A stretch of DNA of 64,000 nucleotides from Actinomycetota bacterium. GTDB taxonomy: Bacteria; Actinomycetota; Acidimicrobiia; Acidimicrobiales; Ilumatobacteraceae. A program made the position numbers and the translations under genes. Every line of letters starts with the position of its first letter. Position 1 is the first letter of the stretch. The notes under the pieces were generated by a model, which ran no database searches, had not been told where the DNA came from, and saw nothing but the letters and a program-made list of their open reading frames with translations. Positions 16,657 to 24,728 of the stretch are shown here, in pieces. The DNA lies in the NCBI GenBank assembly GCA_016870215.1, contig VGCD01000002.1, forward strand, positions 96,861 to 160,860, read 5' to 3'.

Positions 16657-17844
16657 TCAGCGGTCCTTCGGCAGTCCGAGTACGCGCTCTGACACGATGT
16701 TTTTTTGCACTTGCGATGTTCCTGCAGCGATGCCAATGGACAATGCGTGGATGCGACCCTTCACGTGCTTGCCGGTGGGAAGCCCCGCCATGTCGTCGAG
16801 CGACAAGGATGCTCGGTCGAGAAGTCGCATGGAGATGTCGCCGAGTTTCTGGCGCACATCGGTGTATGCGACTTTGAACACATTGCCACCGGCGCCGACG
16901 AGACCCTTACGCTGCGCTTCACTGATGTTGCGCTTCGTGAGCGCCCACAGTGCATCGAGCTCACCAGACAAGTGGGCGAGTTCACGCCGCAGTCCGGCGT
17001 CTTCCCATGCGGTTGAACCGTGGCGAGTGATTTTCTTCGCCAGGTCGGTGAGGTCGCGCACCAACTCCATCGACTGCAGCATCTCACTGACAAACGCGGT
17101 GCCACGCTCAAAGGCGAGTGTCACCATGGTCACGCGCCAGCCGTCATTCTCGTCACCAACGCGGTTCTTCACTGGCACTCGTACCTCATCGAAGTACACC
17201 TCACAGAATTCGGTGGAGCCTTCCATCGTGCGCAGCGGTCGAATGTCGATACCTGCGGCGTTCATCGGAAGAATGAGCCACGTGATGCCCTTGTGCTTCG
17301 GTGCATCCGGGTCGGTGCGCACCAACATTTCGCAGTAGTCCGCGGTGTGTCCGAAACTGGTCCAAATTTTCGAACCTGAGATGACGTAGTCGTCACCATC
17401 GCGAAATGCACGACAACGCAAACTCGCAAGGTCACTTCCAGCGCCAGGCTCACTGAAGCCTTGGCACCACACGTGCTCACCTTTCAAAATGCCGGGCAAG
17501 TGATATGCCTTCTGTTCATCAGTTGCTTCTGCGACAAGAGTTGGGCCAGCGTGCAATAGCCCGACAAAGTTCATGCCGACATACGGCGCACGCATGCGCT
17601 CGGTTTCTTCAAGAAAGATCAAGTGTTCGGTTGGTGTTGCGCCACGTCCGCCGTATTCCTTTGGCCAATTGATGCCTGCATAACCAGCGTCAAACAACAT
17701 GCGTTGCCAGCCGGTGTCCCAGGCACGTCGACCTTCCCAGTCATTGCGGTGTGGTTCGGGTGGAACCGATGGCAGCACCTCGCGTAGCCATGCTCTTAAT
17801 TCCTCGCGGAAAGCCAATTCGGAGTCTGTGTATCGCAGGTCCAT
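16657..17844 (-). CDS. Acyl-CoA dehydrogenase, large subunit type
   Basis: 395-residue dehydrogenase with WPKEYGGRGATPTEHLIFLEE, CQGFSEPGAGSDLASLRCRA (FAD/substrate loop), KIWTSFGHTADY, and a C-terminal helical domain ending SQVQKNIVSERVLGLP. It is the first gene of the operon, with a possible -10 GATAAT ending 11 bp upstream of ATG 17844 and no ribosome site, so the message is probably leaderless. A 21-bp palindrome overlaps this promoter. Expected to introduce an alpha-beta double bond into an acyl-CoA together with the smaller partner. The acyl group is unknown; a bulky or branched side chain is likely by analogy to paired FadE enzymes. Confidence 0.88.
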   Translation of the reverse strand: MDLRYTDSELAFREELRAWLREVLPSVPPEPHRNDWEGRRAWDTGWQRMLFDAGYAGINWPKEYGGRGATPTEHLIFLEETERMRAPYVGMNFVGLLHAGPTLVAEATDEQKAYHLPGILKGEHVWCQGFSEPGAGSDLASLRCRAFRDGDDYVISGSKIWTSFGHTADYCEMLVRTDPDAPKHKGITWLILPMNAAGIDIRPLRTMEGSTEFCEVYFDEVRVPVKNRVGDENDGWRVTMVTLAFERGTAFVSEMLQSMELVRDLTDLAKKITRHGSTAWEDAGLRRELAHLSGELDALWALTKRNISEAQRKGLVGAGGNVFKVAYTDVRQKLGDISMRLLDRASLSLDDMAGLPTGKHVKGRIHALSIGIAAGTSQVQKNIVSERVLGLPKDR

Positions 17845-17857
17845 GCGCGCCTGACAT

Positions 17858-17878
17858 TATCTGACGAACCGTCAGAAA
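17858..17878. promoter_or_regulatory. 21-bp palindromic operator of the acyl-CoA dehydrogenase-TetR operon
   Basis: Perfect inner arms CTGACG and CGTCAG flank AAC, extended to 21 bp with near-symmetric ends. Read on the minus strand it matches the site at 27547 at 19 of 21 positions. It occupies the region between a possible -10 (GATAAT, 17860-17855) and the upstream promoter half, 14 bp before the first gene of the operon that ends in a TetR gene. It also lies 65 bp upstream of the divergent TauD gene. TetR repressors typically bind such sites. Confidence 0.72.
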
Positions 17879-17943
17879 GCAGAAGTGGCAGGGTTCTGCG
17901 TCGGATAGTGTGACCCCAGACCATCACCACAGGGGGGATCACT

Positions 17944-18924
17944 GTGTCTGCTGTGACTCGTGACGACATCGTCAACTCATCTCGTCAGGCCGAAGAGGCT
18001 GGCGCACGCTTCAAGAACCAGCGTCTTCAGGTTGGCGACACTCAGGTCGGCCCGCTCGCACATTTGGCGAAGGAACGCGAATACCTGCGGTCGCTCACCT
18101 GGGAACACTTCACTGTGAAGCCACTTGGTGCCACGGTTGGCGCGATCATCGGCGACATCGACATTACGAAGCCACTCAGCGACATCGTCATCAGCGAGAT
18201 TCGCCGCGTATTGGCCGCTTACAAGGTGGTCTTCTTCCGCAATCAGCCACTCACACCGCAACAACATGTCGACTTCGCACGACGCTTCGGCGAGTTGGAA
18301 CTGCATCCGTTCTTGTCATCCAATGGTGACATGCCCGAGTTGGTGCGCTTCACAAAGTCAGCTGAAGTCGGTGGGTATGAAAACTTGTGGCACCACGACG
18401 TGACGTGGCGCGAGGTTCCTTCGATGGGTGCAGTGTTGCACGGCGTTCAGGTTCCTGAATCTGGCGGTGACACATTGTTCTGTGACATGTACGCGGCGTA
18501 CGACGGACTTCCCGAAGATATAAAAGAGCGCATCGAAACGATGACCGCCACGCACGACTTCATGCCATCATTCGGCAAGAACATCAGAGACCCCGACATG
18601 CTCGCCAAGATGCGCATTGAGTACCCGATTCAACATCACCCCGTCGCACCTACTCATCCGGTCACTGGTCGTCGCTATCTATATATCAATCGCAACTTCT
18701 GCACCGGCTTCGATGGTCTTGATGAAGAAGAAGGAATGAAGCTCCGCGAATATCTCTGTCGTCAATCGGACATTCTTGAATTTCAGTGCCGCTTTCACTG
18801 GGAGACGGATTCCGTCGCATTCTGGGACAACCATGCGGTGCAGCATTACGCGGCGAGTGATTACTGGCCCGACATCCGCATCATGGAGCGAGCCAGCATC
18901 GTCGGGCACAAGCCATTTCAGTGA
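17944..18924 (+). CDS. TauD/TfdA-family Fe(II)/2-oxoglutarate dioxygenase
   Basis: 326-residue dioxygenase starting at GTG 17944 after AGGGGGGATC. The iron triad is visible: His150-x-Asp152 (LWHHDVTW) and the distal His301 (DNHAVQHYA), with Arg312 in IRIMERAS placed to bind 2-oxoglutarate. An N-terminal extension of ~50 residues precedes the usual fold start. These enzymes hydroxylate unactivated carbons, freeing sulfite, phenol or an alcohol. It is transcribed divergently from the acyl-CoA dehydrogenase operon and probably shares its operator. Hydroxylation of the degraded compound before CoA activation is plausible. Confidence 0.88.
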   Translation: MSAVTRDDIVNSSRQAEEAGARFKNQRLQVGDTQVGPLAHLAKEREYLRSLTWEHFTVKPLGATVGAIIGDIDITKPLSDIVISEIRRVLAAYKVVFFRNQPLTPQQHVDFARRFGELELHPFLSSNGDMPELVRFTKSAEVGGYENLWHHDVTWREVPSMGAVLHGVQVPESGGDTLFCDMYAAYDGLPEDIKERIETMTATHDFMPSFGKNIRDPDMLAKMRIEYPIQHHPVAPTHPVTGRRYLYINRNFCTGFDGLDEEEGMKLREYLCRQSDILEFQCRFHWETDSVAFWDNHAVQHYAASDYWPDIRIMERASIVGHKPFQ

Positions 18925-18928
18925 CATT

Positions 18929-18949
18929 CTGACCCGGACGTCGGGTCAG
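18929..18949. terminator. Bidirectional stem-loop between dioxygenase and HAD genes
   Basis: CTGACCCG and CGGGTCAG pair perfectly around GACGT. The stem starts just after the dioxygenase stop and includes the stop codon of the convergent HAD gene, so it can terminate both operons. Confidence 0.68.
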
Positions 18950-19722
18950 CTCAACAACAGATCGATGGCCTCACTGAGATCTTTTGCGACGACGTTGGCA
19001 TCATCTGCTTCCTGAGCAGGTGTGCTTCCTGACAACACCAGTGTGAAACAACACGAGAGTGTGCGGGCAAAGGCGCCGTCGGTATCGATGCGGTCTCCGA
19101 TCATCACCATGTGTTCAGGCGGCAAATTGTTGGTCATCTGTGCAACCAACTTCGCCATCGGTTCATGTGGTTTTCCGGCCACAAGAGCAGAGGTCTCTGA
19201 TGCTCGCTCAATGGCAGCCAGTACGGAACCTCCCCCCGGAATGGGGCCGTTCGGCGTGGGGTAGGTGGGATCAGAATTCGCACCAATCAGCTGCGCACCT
19301 CGCCGCACTGCAGTGGCAGCACGCCTCATGATGTCCCACGTGAATTCACGATAGAAGCCAACGACTACTGCATCGAAGAGGTCATCAGGTTCTGGCGCCA
19401 GATGGGGTGCAACTACCTGTGCACCGCGGCCAGCCACGGCTTCTCGTAATCCTTCGCCTCCGCACACCATTACTTTCATCCCGGATTGCACCAACAATGC
19501 GGCAGCTTGTGCGCTCGACACCACATCGCCGCGGGCTGTAATACCGACAGCATCGAGCGCTGCGTATTGCTGCTCGAGTGTCGAGAATGAGTTGTTCGTG
19601 ACAAACAAGACGCGACAGCCCGCCTCACGGGCACGACGAATTGCTTCTACTGAACCGGGAATCGGAGTGTGAGCGAGCCAGACGACCCCATCTAGGTCGC
19701 ACAGGATCACACGGGGCCACAT
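18946..19722 (-). CDS. HAD-superfamily phosphatase, NagD-like
   Basis: 258-residue HAD hydrolase. Motif I is CDLDGVVWLAHTPIPG (Asp nucleophile near residue 9), motif II VTNNS, the lysine of motif III is in VAGKPHEPM, and motif IV is MIGDRIDTDGAFA. The C2-type cap and this motif set define the NagD / 4-nitrophenylphosphatase branch, which removes phosphate from small metabolites such as sugar phosphates. Its ATG overlaps the stop of the SDR gene (ATGA). It ends the long minus operon, and its link to the catabolic genes is unclear; it may clear a phosphorylated by-product. Confidence 0.88.
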   Translation of the reverse strand: MWPRVILCDLDGVVWLAHTPIPGSVEAIRRAREAGCRVLFVTNNSFSTLEQQYAALDAVGITARGDVVSSAQAAALLVQSGMKVMVCGGEGLREAVAGRGAQVVAPHLAPEPDDLFDAVVVGFYREFTWDIMRRAATAVRRGAQLIGANSDPTYPTPNGPIPGGGSVLAAIERASETSALVAGKPHEPMAKLVAQMTNNLPPEHMVMIGDRIDTDGAFARTLSCCFTLVLSGSTPAQEADDANVVAKDLSEAIDLLLS

Positions 19723-20462
19723 CAGCAGACGATGCCACCGTCGATGGTGAGAATGGAGCCAGTAATGAACCGTCCGTCGTCGGATGCGATGTATGCAAAT
19801 GCCGATGCGATTTCTGACGGGTCGGCAATCGGAACCGGCGACATGATCTTCGACATCAATGAGTAATCCGCATCTTTCGGCAGGTCAGTGAATGACTTGA
19901 CGATGTTTGTCTTCGTGCCACCAGGTGCAACCGCGGCGACCCTGATGTTCTTGTTGCGATACTCGTACGCCATCGCCCGAGTGAGCATGACGACGCCACC
20001 TTTGCTCGCGCAGTACGCAGCACTCCACGGCTGGCCGATGAGACCGGCAGTTGATGCGGTGTTCAAGATGATGCCGCCACCAGCTTCGAGCATGTGAGGC
20101 AATGCATACCGGCAGCAGTAAAACGTGCCGTTCAAGTTGACGCTGAGAATGCGGTCGAAATCCTCCGGCGACTCTTCGTGGCTCCACTTGAAGTGTCCGA
20201 TACCTGCGATGTTCGCGAGAATGTCAAGTCCGCCGAGAGTGTTGACTGCACTTGCGATCATCTTCTCCACCGCACTGGCATCGGCGACGTTGCATTCCAA
20301 TGCAAAGGCAGAGCCACCGATTTCCGACGCGGTCTCGGCAGCACCACGTAGGTCGACACATGCGACATATGCCCCTTCTGATGCGAACTTGATGGCCGTC
20401 GCCTTGCCGATGCCAGAACCTGCACCGGTAATAACCATTCTCTTGTTGTCAAACTTGCCCAT
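19722..20462 (-). CDS. SDR-family oxidoreductase
   Basis: 246-residue classical SDR. TGAGSGIG at 12-19, NIAG near 84-87, Ser near 137, and Tyr150-x3-Lys154 (YCASK) make it catalytically complete. The end of strand 2 (CVDLRG) points to NAD+ preference. AAAGGAGA precedes ATG 20462. It lies 11 bp after a CoA ligase and overlaps the HAD gene. Oxidation of a hydroxyl in the CoA-linked pathway is likely; the substrate is not known. Confidence 0.86.
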   Translation of the reverse strand: MGKFDNKRMVITGAGSGIGKATAIKFASEGAYVACVDLRGAAETASEIGGSAFALECNVADASAVEKMIASAVNTLGGLDILANIAGIGHFKWSHEESPEDFDRILSVNLNGTFYCCRYALPHMLEAGGGIILNTASTAGLIGQPWSAAYCASKGGVVMLTRAMAYEYRNKNIRVAAVAPGGTKTNIVKSFTDLPKDADYSLMSKIMSPVPIADPSEIASAFAYIASDDGRFITGSILTIDGGIVC

Positions 20463-20473
20463 GGGTGTCTCCT

Positions 20474-22021
20474 TTACGCCTTGCCACCGAATTGAACCCG
20501 AAGGTCCTTCTTCAGCACCTTGCCACTGGGGTTTCTCGGTAGAGATTCGAGTATTTCGAGCTGTTCTGGCACCTTGTGCATGGACAACTTCTGTCCCTTC
20601 AGAAATGTCACCATGCCGGCCATGTCAAGTGACCCACCGTCTTTCAGCACGACGACGGCACACGCACGCTCGCCGCTGGCGTCATCTGGCAATCCGATGA
20701 CTGCAGCATCGGCAATTGCCGGATGGGTGTAGAGGAGATCCTCGATTTCTTTCGCAGAGATGTTCTCGCCCTTACGAATGATGATGTCCTTCAGGCGACC
20801 AGTGATGCTGACGTAACCATCTTCATCAATCACACCGAGGTCGCCGGTGCGGAACCAGCCGTCTTCATCGAAGGCATCGGTATCAAGTGACGAGTCGAGG
20901 TACCCCATGCACACTTGCGGTCCTTTGACACGTAGCTCTCCTTCGACACCGCGAGCGGTGTCATTGCCGTCCATCACTGTGCGCACAAGAACGTCGGGAC
21001 ATGGGCGACCGTCGGTCTCGGCCTTCTTGATGTCGGGATCATCGACGTGCACCATGATATTGATGGGGCTTTCGGTAAGACCCCAGCCGTTGATGAGTGG
21101 TGCTCCGAATGCTTCCATCATCTCGTAGTGAAGCGGTTTTGGCTTTGCTGCGCCACCGCCATTGAAGATGCGCACATGAGGGAACAACTTCTCGCCCTTG
21201 GGTAATTGACGTTGTTTGTTGAGATACATCAGCCAGAACGCAGTTCCTGCGCCGGCACAAGTGACACCGTTCTTGCCGAGCCACTCAGGTGTCTGCTCGG
21301 CGTTGAATGTCTCGACCATGAGCAACTCGACACCTGTTTGCATGGCGTTGAACATCCACACAAGTCCACCAACGTGGGTGATGGGGAACACGACGGCTGC
21401 TTTGTCGTCTGGTGAGACTTCCATGCTCCACTGCATGCCCGTGTTTGCCGCGCTCATTGAGCGGTCACAATGTTTTGCACCTTTCGGATCAGCCGTTGTT
21501 CCCGACGAATAGAACAACCAGCGCAATGCCTCAAACTTCGGATTGAAAGGTGGAAGCGTCGATGGGTCACCTTCTGGTAGCCCAGGATCTGCAATGAGAA
21601 TTTCGGTACCAAGACCTTCGGCCGCCTCGCGTGCCATGGGAGGGTATTCGAACCCGCGAAACACGTTCGGCACAATCATCAGTTCGCATTTGCTCTGCTT
21701 GGCGATGAAGCCGACTTCACGTGTGCGGTAAATCGGAAGAATCGGGTTCTGGATGGCTCCGAGTCGTGCGAGTGCACCCGCGAGCACGAGTGATTCGAAT
21801 CGCGACGGCAGAATCCATGACACGCGCGAGTCTTCGCGTACGCCTTTGTCGTGAAGACCAGCTGCAACACGAACACACCAGTCGCGGAATTCTCCGTAGG
21901 TAAGAGTGCGACCTGCTTCGTCAACCGCCATGCGCTTGCCGGGTGTGGCGGCAGCACGTTCTTCGACAAGCTCCCACAGCGTCTTTCCCGTTGTGTCGAT
22001 GAGTCCCTCTATCGCTGCCAC
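20474..22021 (-). CDS. Acyl-CoA synthetase (class I adenylate-forming)
   Basis: 515-residue ligase beginning at GTG 22021 and overlapping the previous ligase by 13 bp. The P-loop is LFYSSGTTADPKGAKHC, with Asp in place of Gly/x at the turn. WFRTGDLGVIDEDGYVSITG and NPSGKVLKKDL supply the hinge and catalytic Lys. It resembles cyclohexanecarboxylate-CoA ligase and related FadD proteins by overall pattern. Two ligases in tandem within one operon, plus the FadD3-like one upstream, imply several acid intermediates or a split function. The acid is unknown. Confidence 0.86.
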   Translation of the reverse strand: MAAIEGLIDTTGKTLWELVEERAAATPGKRMAVDEAGRTLTYGEFRDWCVRVAAGLHDKGVREDSRVSWILPSRFESLVLAGALARLGAIQNPILPIYRTREVGFIAKQSKCELMIVPNVFRGFEYPPMAREAAEGLGTEILIADPGLPEGDPSTLPPFNPKFEALRWLFYSSGTTADPKGAKHCDRSMSAANTGMQWSMEVSPDDKAAVVFPITHVGGLVWMFNAMQTGVELLMVETFNAEQTPEWLGKNGVTCAGAGTAFWLMYLNKQRQLPKGEKLFPHVRIFNGGGAAKPKPLHYEMMEAFGAPLINGWGLTESPINIMVHVDDPDIKKAETDGRPCPDVLVRTVMDGNDTARGVEGELRVKGPQVCMGYLDSSLDTDAFDEDGWFRTGDLGVIDEDGYVSITGRLKDIIIRKGENISAKEIEDLLYTHPAIADAAVIGLPDDASGERACAVVVLKDGGSLDMAGMVTFLKGQKLSMHKVPEQLEILESLPRNPSGKVLKKDLRVQFGGKA

Positions 22022-23499
22022 GCGGTTGCCTCCTTGTCTGCGAGCGGTTGAAGTTGCTTCTTGTCTACTTTGCCGAGCGACGTCAGCGGAAGTTCGGTGA
22101 CACAGACCAGCACATCAGGTGCCTTGTAACTGGCCAAAGACGCTTTCACGTGGTCACGCACGGATTCCAAAGTGAGGGTGGCCCCAGGCCGGGGCACTGC
22201 GAACAGCACTCCGATCTCACCGAGCCGGTCGTCGACACTCGCGCCCACGACCGCTGCAGCGGCCACGTCGGGGTGAGTGCCGAGGTGATTCTCAATTTCG
22301 ACCGGATACACGTTGTATCCACCGCGAATGAACATTTCGGTGTTGCGGCCAACAAGGTGGAGGTCGCCTTTTGAGTCGACGAACCCCAGGTCACCGGTAA
22401 TCAGAAAACCATCTGATGAAAACGCCTCACGCGTGCGTTCCTCGTCTTGCCAGTACCCGCGCATCATTGCTCGACTACGAAGATGCACGACCCCCACTTC
22501 GTCTTGCATGCACTCATGACCGTCTTCGTGCACTAGTCGAAGTTCCACGGCAGCAGTTGGTTTACCGACTGTGTTGCAGATGGTGTCAATGTCATCGTTG
22601 ATGCTGGTGCCGGTGGACACGCACGCTTCGGTGCTCGTGTAGCGCGCCAGCACGTTGCAACCCAGTTTTTCTCGCATCTCGACGACCAGCTCTGGCGGAA
22701 TTCGTGCAGCACCGATGCCGGCAACGCGCAGATGGCTGACATCGGTTTCAGCGAATCGCGGGTGATCGAACATCATGCGGTACTGCGTCGGCACGCCTTG
22801 GCTGACGGTCACACGTTCGTCGTTGATTGCAGCGAGCGCACCCTCTGCTGTCCATGGTGACGGAACGATGACGGTGGTGATGACGTGCATGAGTTCATCC
22901 CACAACCGGGTCATTGCGCCAACGTGCGCAAAGGGAAGTGGCGACAGGCGTCGGTCACCAACATGTGAGAGATCACCCGCACCACCAGTCATTGCCTCCA
23001 GGCAACGATGGTCGAACCAGGCACCCTTTGGGTAGCCAGTTGTGCCGCCAGTCCACACAATGGCAATCGGGTCATCGTGCGACAACTTCGCTCTCCGACG
23101 AAAGGGGTCCCCTCCAGTCACTTCCGGAAGCGGTCCGTCGAAAATGTGAACAGGGTTCGATCGATTGATGATGTGGTCAACTTCGCCCTGGCCGTAGCGC
23201 GGGTTGATACCAGTGGCTATGGCGCCGACTCTGGCGATTGCTTGGTATGCAACCACATAATCGATGCAGCTCGGCAATCGAATTCCGACGACGTCACCCT
23301 TCTTGACACCTTTGTCAGAGAGCCAGCCGGCGAGTGCGTCTGCCCGAGTTGCCCACTCGAGAAATGTCATACGCGATGTTGCGCCAGTTGAAGTCGGTTG
23401 AACGTAGGCCTCTACTTCTGGTGCAACGCTCAAGATAGCATCGAACAAGTCGAGCAAGTTCTCGAAGTCACCACGAATGGGAACAGAGGGAACGGGCAT
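22009..23499 (-). CDS. Class I adenylate-forming enzyme (acyl-CoA synthetase family)
   Basis: 496-residue enzyme with an altered P-loop, IVWTGGTTGYPKGAWFDH, in which TGGTTG replaces TSGTTG, as in FadD19-type ligases. FLITGDLGFVDSKGDLHLVG and TSLGKVDKKQL give the hinge and catalytic lysine. No convincing ribosome site precedes ATG 23499, but the alcohol dehydrogenase gene ends only 42 bp upstream on the same strand (wait-free run of codirectional genes), so it is probably cotranscribed. The next ligase overlaps its 3' end. It likely activates a bulky carboxylate, by P-loop analogy only. Confidence 0.83.
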   Translation of the reverse strand: MPVPSVPIRGDFENLLDLFDAILSVAPEVEAYVQPTSTGATSRMTFLEWATRADALAGWLSDKGVKKGDVVGIRLPSCIDYVVAYQAIARVGAIATGINPRYGQGEVDHIINRSNPVHIFDGPLPEVTGGDPFRRRAKLSHDDPIAIVWTGGTTGYPKGAWFDHRCLEAMTGGAGDLSHVGDRRLSPLPFAHVGAMTRLWDELMHVITTVIVPSPWTAEGALAAINDERVTVSQGVPTQYRMMFDHPRFAETDVSHLRVAGIGAARIPPELVVEMREKLGCNVLARYTSTEACVSTGTSINDDIDTICNTVGKPTAAVELRLVHEDGHECMQDEVGVVHLRSRAMMRGYWQDEERTREAFSSDGFLITGDLGFVDSKGDLHLVGRNTEMFIRGGYNVYPVEIENHLGTHPDVAAAAVVGASVDDRLGEIGVLFAVPRPGATLTLESVRDHVKASLASYKAPDVLVCVTELPLTSLGKVDKKQLQPLADKEATAWQR

Positions 23500-23541
23500 T
23501 GTTCGGCGATGAACTGTGGAGGTTGAACTGGGTCTTGACGA

Positions 23542-24645
23542 CTAGAAGGACAAGACGCCGCGAGCGACGGCGCCAGTCTCCATCTCGTGAATCGAGTCTT
23601 GCCATTTGTCGATGGGGCGCACGGCAGTGACGAGTTCGTCGAGTAACACCTGACCAGAGCGATACAAGTTCATGATGTACGGGAAGTCACGGTGCGGCGA
23701 CGAACTGCCATATCGGCATCCGATGATGCCACGGTCAACCTGAGTCAGTCGTCCGTACAGCCCCTTGAACTCTGCTGTCTGTGAAGCGACGCCAATGACG
23801 ACCACATTGCCTTCCCATTCCAGCGACTCGAGTGCATTCCAAGTGACGGTCGGATGGGCGACACAGTCGAACGCCCAGTTCACGCCACCTGCGTTGAATG
23901 GTCCGCGAACCATGGACTCACTGGCCGGACAGATTTGGGTGATTGCATCGACGATGTCTTCTCGCTTGCCGTCAAGGAAGTGAGTGGCACCGAATTTGCG
24001 CGCGAGAGCTTCTTTCTCGGGCACGGTGTCGATGGCGATGATCTTTTCCGCACCTTGAACTTTGAGTGCTTGGATGACATTCAAGCCGACACCACCGACT
24101 CCGAATACCGCAGCGCTTTGACCGCGCTTCACGTTCGCGCGGTTGAACACGGCGCCCATTCCGGTGATGACACCGCAACCGACAATCGCCGCGGACGACA
24201 ACGGGACATCGTCAGGAAGCTTGATGCACTGGATATCACGGACGACGGTTTGCTCGACGAAGGTCGACACACCTGCGAAATTCCAGATGGAGTCACCTTC
24301 ATAGGTGAACGGCTGGGTGGCATTGCCAAGAGTGGCGCGACACGCAGTGGGTCGACCGGACGCACATGCGGGACACATGCCACACGCAGACAGCGTTGCA
24401 ATTGCAATGTGGTCACCCGGCTTCACATGGGTGACGGCATCACCCACGCGCTCGACGATTCCTGCACCTTCGTGGCCGCACACTCCTGGTGAGGGCACCG
24501 GGTACAGGCCATTCATGTAACTGACGTCGCTGTGACACAGACCTGCTGCTGCAATGCGCACGATGACATCGCGCGGACCCGGTTCGCGCAGCTTGATGCC
24601 GTCGACAAGTTCAGTAGTAGTGCCGTTGTAGATGATCCCCCGCAT
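23542..24645 (-). CDS. Zinc-dependent alcohol dehydrogenase (MDR superfamily)
   Basis: 367-residue medium-chain dehydrogenase from ATG 24645 (MRGIIYNG); the frame runs 20 codons further upstream without family similarity. Catalytic zinc ligands lie in GLCHSDVSY and GHEGAGIVE. The structural zinc loop CGMCPACASGRPTAC holds four cysteines. The Rossmann stretch VFGVGGVGLNVIQALKVQGAEKIIAID has an acidic end, indicating NAD+. It resembles class III-type or mycobacterial AdhD-like enzymes. Lying between two CoA ligases, it probably oxidises an alcohol towards the acid that the ligases then activate. Confidence 0.88.
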   Translation of the reverse strand: MRGIIYNGTTTELVDGIKLREPGPRDVIVRIAAAGLCHSDVSYMNGLYPVPSPGVCGHEGAGIVERVGDAVTHVKPGDHIAIATLSACGMCPACASGRPTACRATLGNATQPFTYEGDSIWNFAGVSTFVEQTVVRDIQCIKLPDDVPLSSAAIVGCGVITGMGAVFNRANVKRGQSAAVFGVGGVGLNVIQALKVQGAEKIIAIDTVPEKEALARKFGATHFLDGKREDIVDAITQICPASESMVRGPFNAGGVNWAFDCVAHPTVTWNALESLEWEGNVVVIGVASQTAEFKGLYGRLTQVDRGIIGCRYGSSSPHRDFPYIMNLYRSGQVLLDELVTAVRPIDKWQDSIHEMETGAVARGVLSF

Positions 24646-24701
24646 GAACCGAGAGGTTAGTCGTGCCACCGTCGACGGCGGTAGGGGAAGGTTCGCGCTG
24701 G

Positions 24702-24720
24702 CCACCTGCTCAACAGGTGG
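24702..24720 (-). terminator. Perfect 7-bp hairpin after the FadD3-like gene
   Basis: CCACCTG and CAGGTGG pair around CTCAA, 8 bp after the ligase stop and 57 bp before the alcohol dehydrogenase start. No T-tract follows. It may cause partial termination, splitting the long operon, or protect mRNA ends. Confidence 0.45.
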
Positions 24721-24728
24721 ATGTCGCG